Assembly: GCA_035258565.1 (NCBI GenBank)
Contig: DATFXF010000143.1
Span: forward strand, 1-5,157
DNA: 5,157 nt
Reading direction: 5' to 3'
Source of the DNA: DATFXF01 sp035258565
GTDB taxonomy: Bacteria; Acidobacteriota; Terriglobia; Acidiferrales; UBA7541
Shown here: positions 4,687 through 5,157 of the stretch, piece after piece
Numbering within the stretch: position 1 is the first letter of the stretch
Layout: every line of letters begins with the position of its first letter
Notes under the pieces: generated by a model
Told to the model about the DNA's origin: nothing
Seen by the model: the letters and a program-made list of their open reading frames with translations, nothing else
Databases searched by the model: none
Made by a program: the position numbers and the translations under genes

Positions 4687-5157
4687 ATGAATCGCCTGGC
4701 AAAGGGAATCGTTATTTCGCTTTCGGTGCTGGTGCTCTCCTACATTGCCCTGGGTTATGTTCTGGGCAAGACCAGCGATGACAAGACCTACCGCTCGCTG
4801 ACCGTTTTCGGCGAGGTGTTACAGCACATCCAGCAGGACTACGTGGAAGAGCCCAACTTGGCGCTGGTGACTTCGGGCGCGCTGCATGGCCTACTCGAGG
4901 CGCTCGACCCGCAGTCGAGCTACCTGAGCCCGCGCGAATTCGCGGAGTACAAACAGAAATCGCAGAATGGCGCGCGGGGCGAAATTGGCGCGACGCTCTC
5001 CAAGCGTTTCGGCTATATCCTGGTGGTTGCCGTGCTGCCGGACAGCCCGGCACAGAAGGCCAACCTTCACGGCGGCGACATTCTGGAAGCAATTGCGGGC
5101 TTCACGACGCGCGAGATGTCGGTCGGCCAGGCGCAGATCCTCTTGGCGGGCGACCCC
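4687..5157 (+). CDS. C-terminal processing peptidase, S41/CtpA family (5' part; runs off the right edge)
   Basis: The frame is open for 157 codons to the window end. Residues 1-6 are short and basic, and about 7-27 are hydrophobic (GIVISLSVLVLSYIALGYVL), an uncleaved signal anchor or signal peptide, so the protease would act in the periplasm. Next comes the S41 N-terminal helical region with GALHGLLEALDPQSSYLSP (64-82), the LDPxSSYL hallmark of CtpA. A PDZ domain begins near residue 95, with PDSPAQKANLHGGDILEAIAG (118-138) as its substrate-binding core. The Ser-Lys catalytic part lies beyond the edge. CtpA-type enzymes trim or degrade proteins from their C-termini in the envelope. The ATG at 4687 fits because the signal anchor starts right after it and an extended -10 promoter lies 26 nt upstream. 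The ribosome binding site is weak (GTGAG, 4673-4677). Confidence 0.92.
   Translation, partial: MNRLAKGIVISLSVLVLSYIALGYVLGKTSDDKTYRSLTVFGEVLQHIQQDYVEEPNLALVTSGALHGLLEALDPQSSYLSPREFAEYKQKSQNGARGEIGATLSKRFGYILVVAVLPDSPAQKANLHGGDILEAIAGFTTREMSVGQAQILLAGDP

Noticed and set aside
4712..5092. Minus-strand 126-codon frame opposite the S41 peptidase
   Set aside because: The plus strand has unmistakable CtpA and PDZ motifs; the minus frame is a shadow.

Overview
This is a GC-rich bacterial chromosome segment. It holds four clear protein genes (two of them cut by the window edges) plus one full-length gene with an uncertain start and one possible tiny gene. Architecture and promoter style (extended -10 boxes TGC-TAGAAT and TGT-TATAAT with weak -35 boxes) fit a deep-branching Gram-negative such as an Acidobacteriota member. 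That assignment is inferred from style and family content, not from a marker gene. No rRNA, tRNA, CRISPR, insertion sequence or phage gene was seen.

Left part (1-3117): a probable polyphosphate module. The 3' part of an exopolyphosphatase/guanosine pentaphosphate phosphatase-type gene (Ppx/GppA with C-terminal HD domain) is followed after 3 nt by a SixA-like histidine phosphatase, so these two are probably one operon. Facing them, with only 22 nt between the stop codons, is a minus-strand gene for a two-domain protein: an N-terminal CHAD domain (conserved-histidine helical domain, known in other proteins to bind polyphosphate) and a C-terminal HD domain. That HD domain closely resembles the C-terminal HD domain of the neighbouring Ppx, so the two genes share a homologous module. 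A strong Shine-Dalgarno plus ATG lies exactly at the CHAD/HD junction.

Middle (3118-4318): a divergent intergenic region with a candidate promoter on each strand and a good plus-strand intrinsic terminator (3237-3258) that has no obvious gene in front of it. It leads to a gene for a zinc-ribbon protein with a C-terminal RDD-type membrane domain. I prefer the GTG start at 3371 because an extended -10 promoter lies inside the longer reading frame.

Right part (4319-5157): a 368-nt gap with a hairpin just after the RDD gene, a possible 49-residue very basic protein with a strong ribosome binding site (4435-4584), short repeats, and a strong extended -10 promoter. Then comes the start of a C-terminal processing peptidase (S41/CtpA family), whose signal anchor, N-terminal domain and most of the PDZ domain are inside the window.
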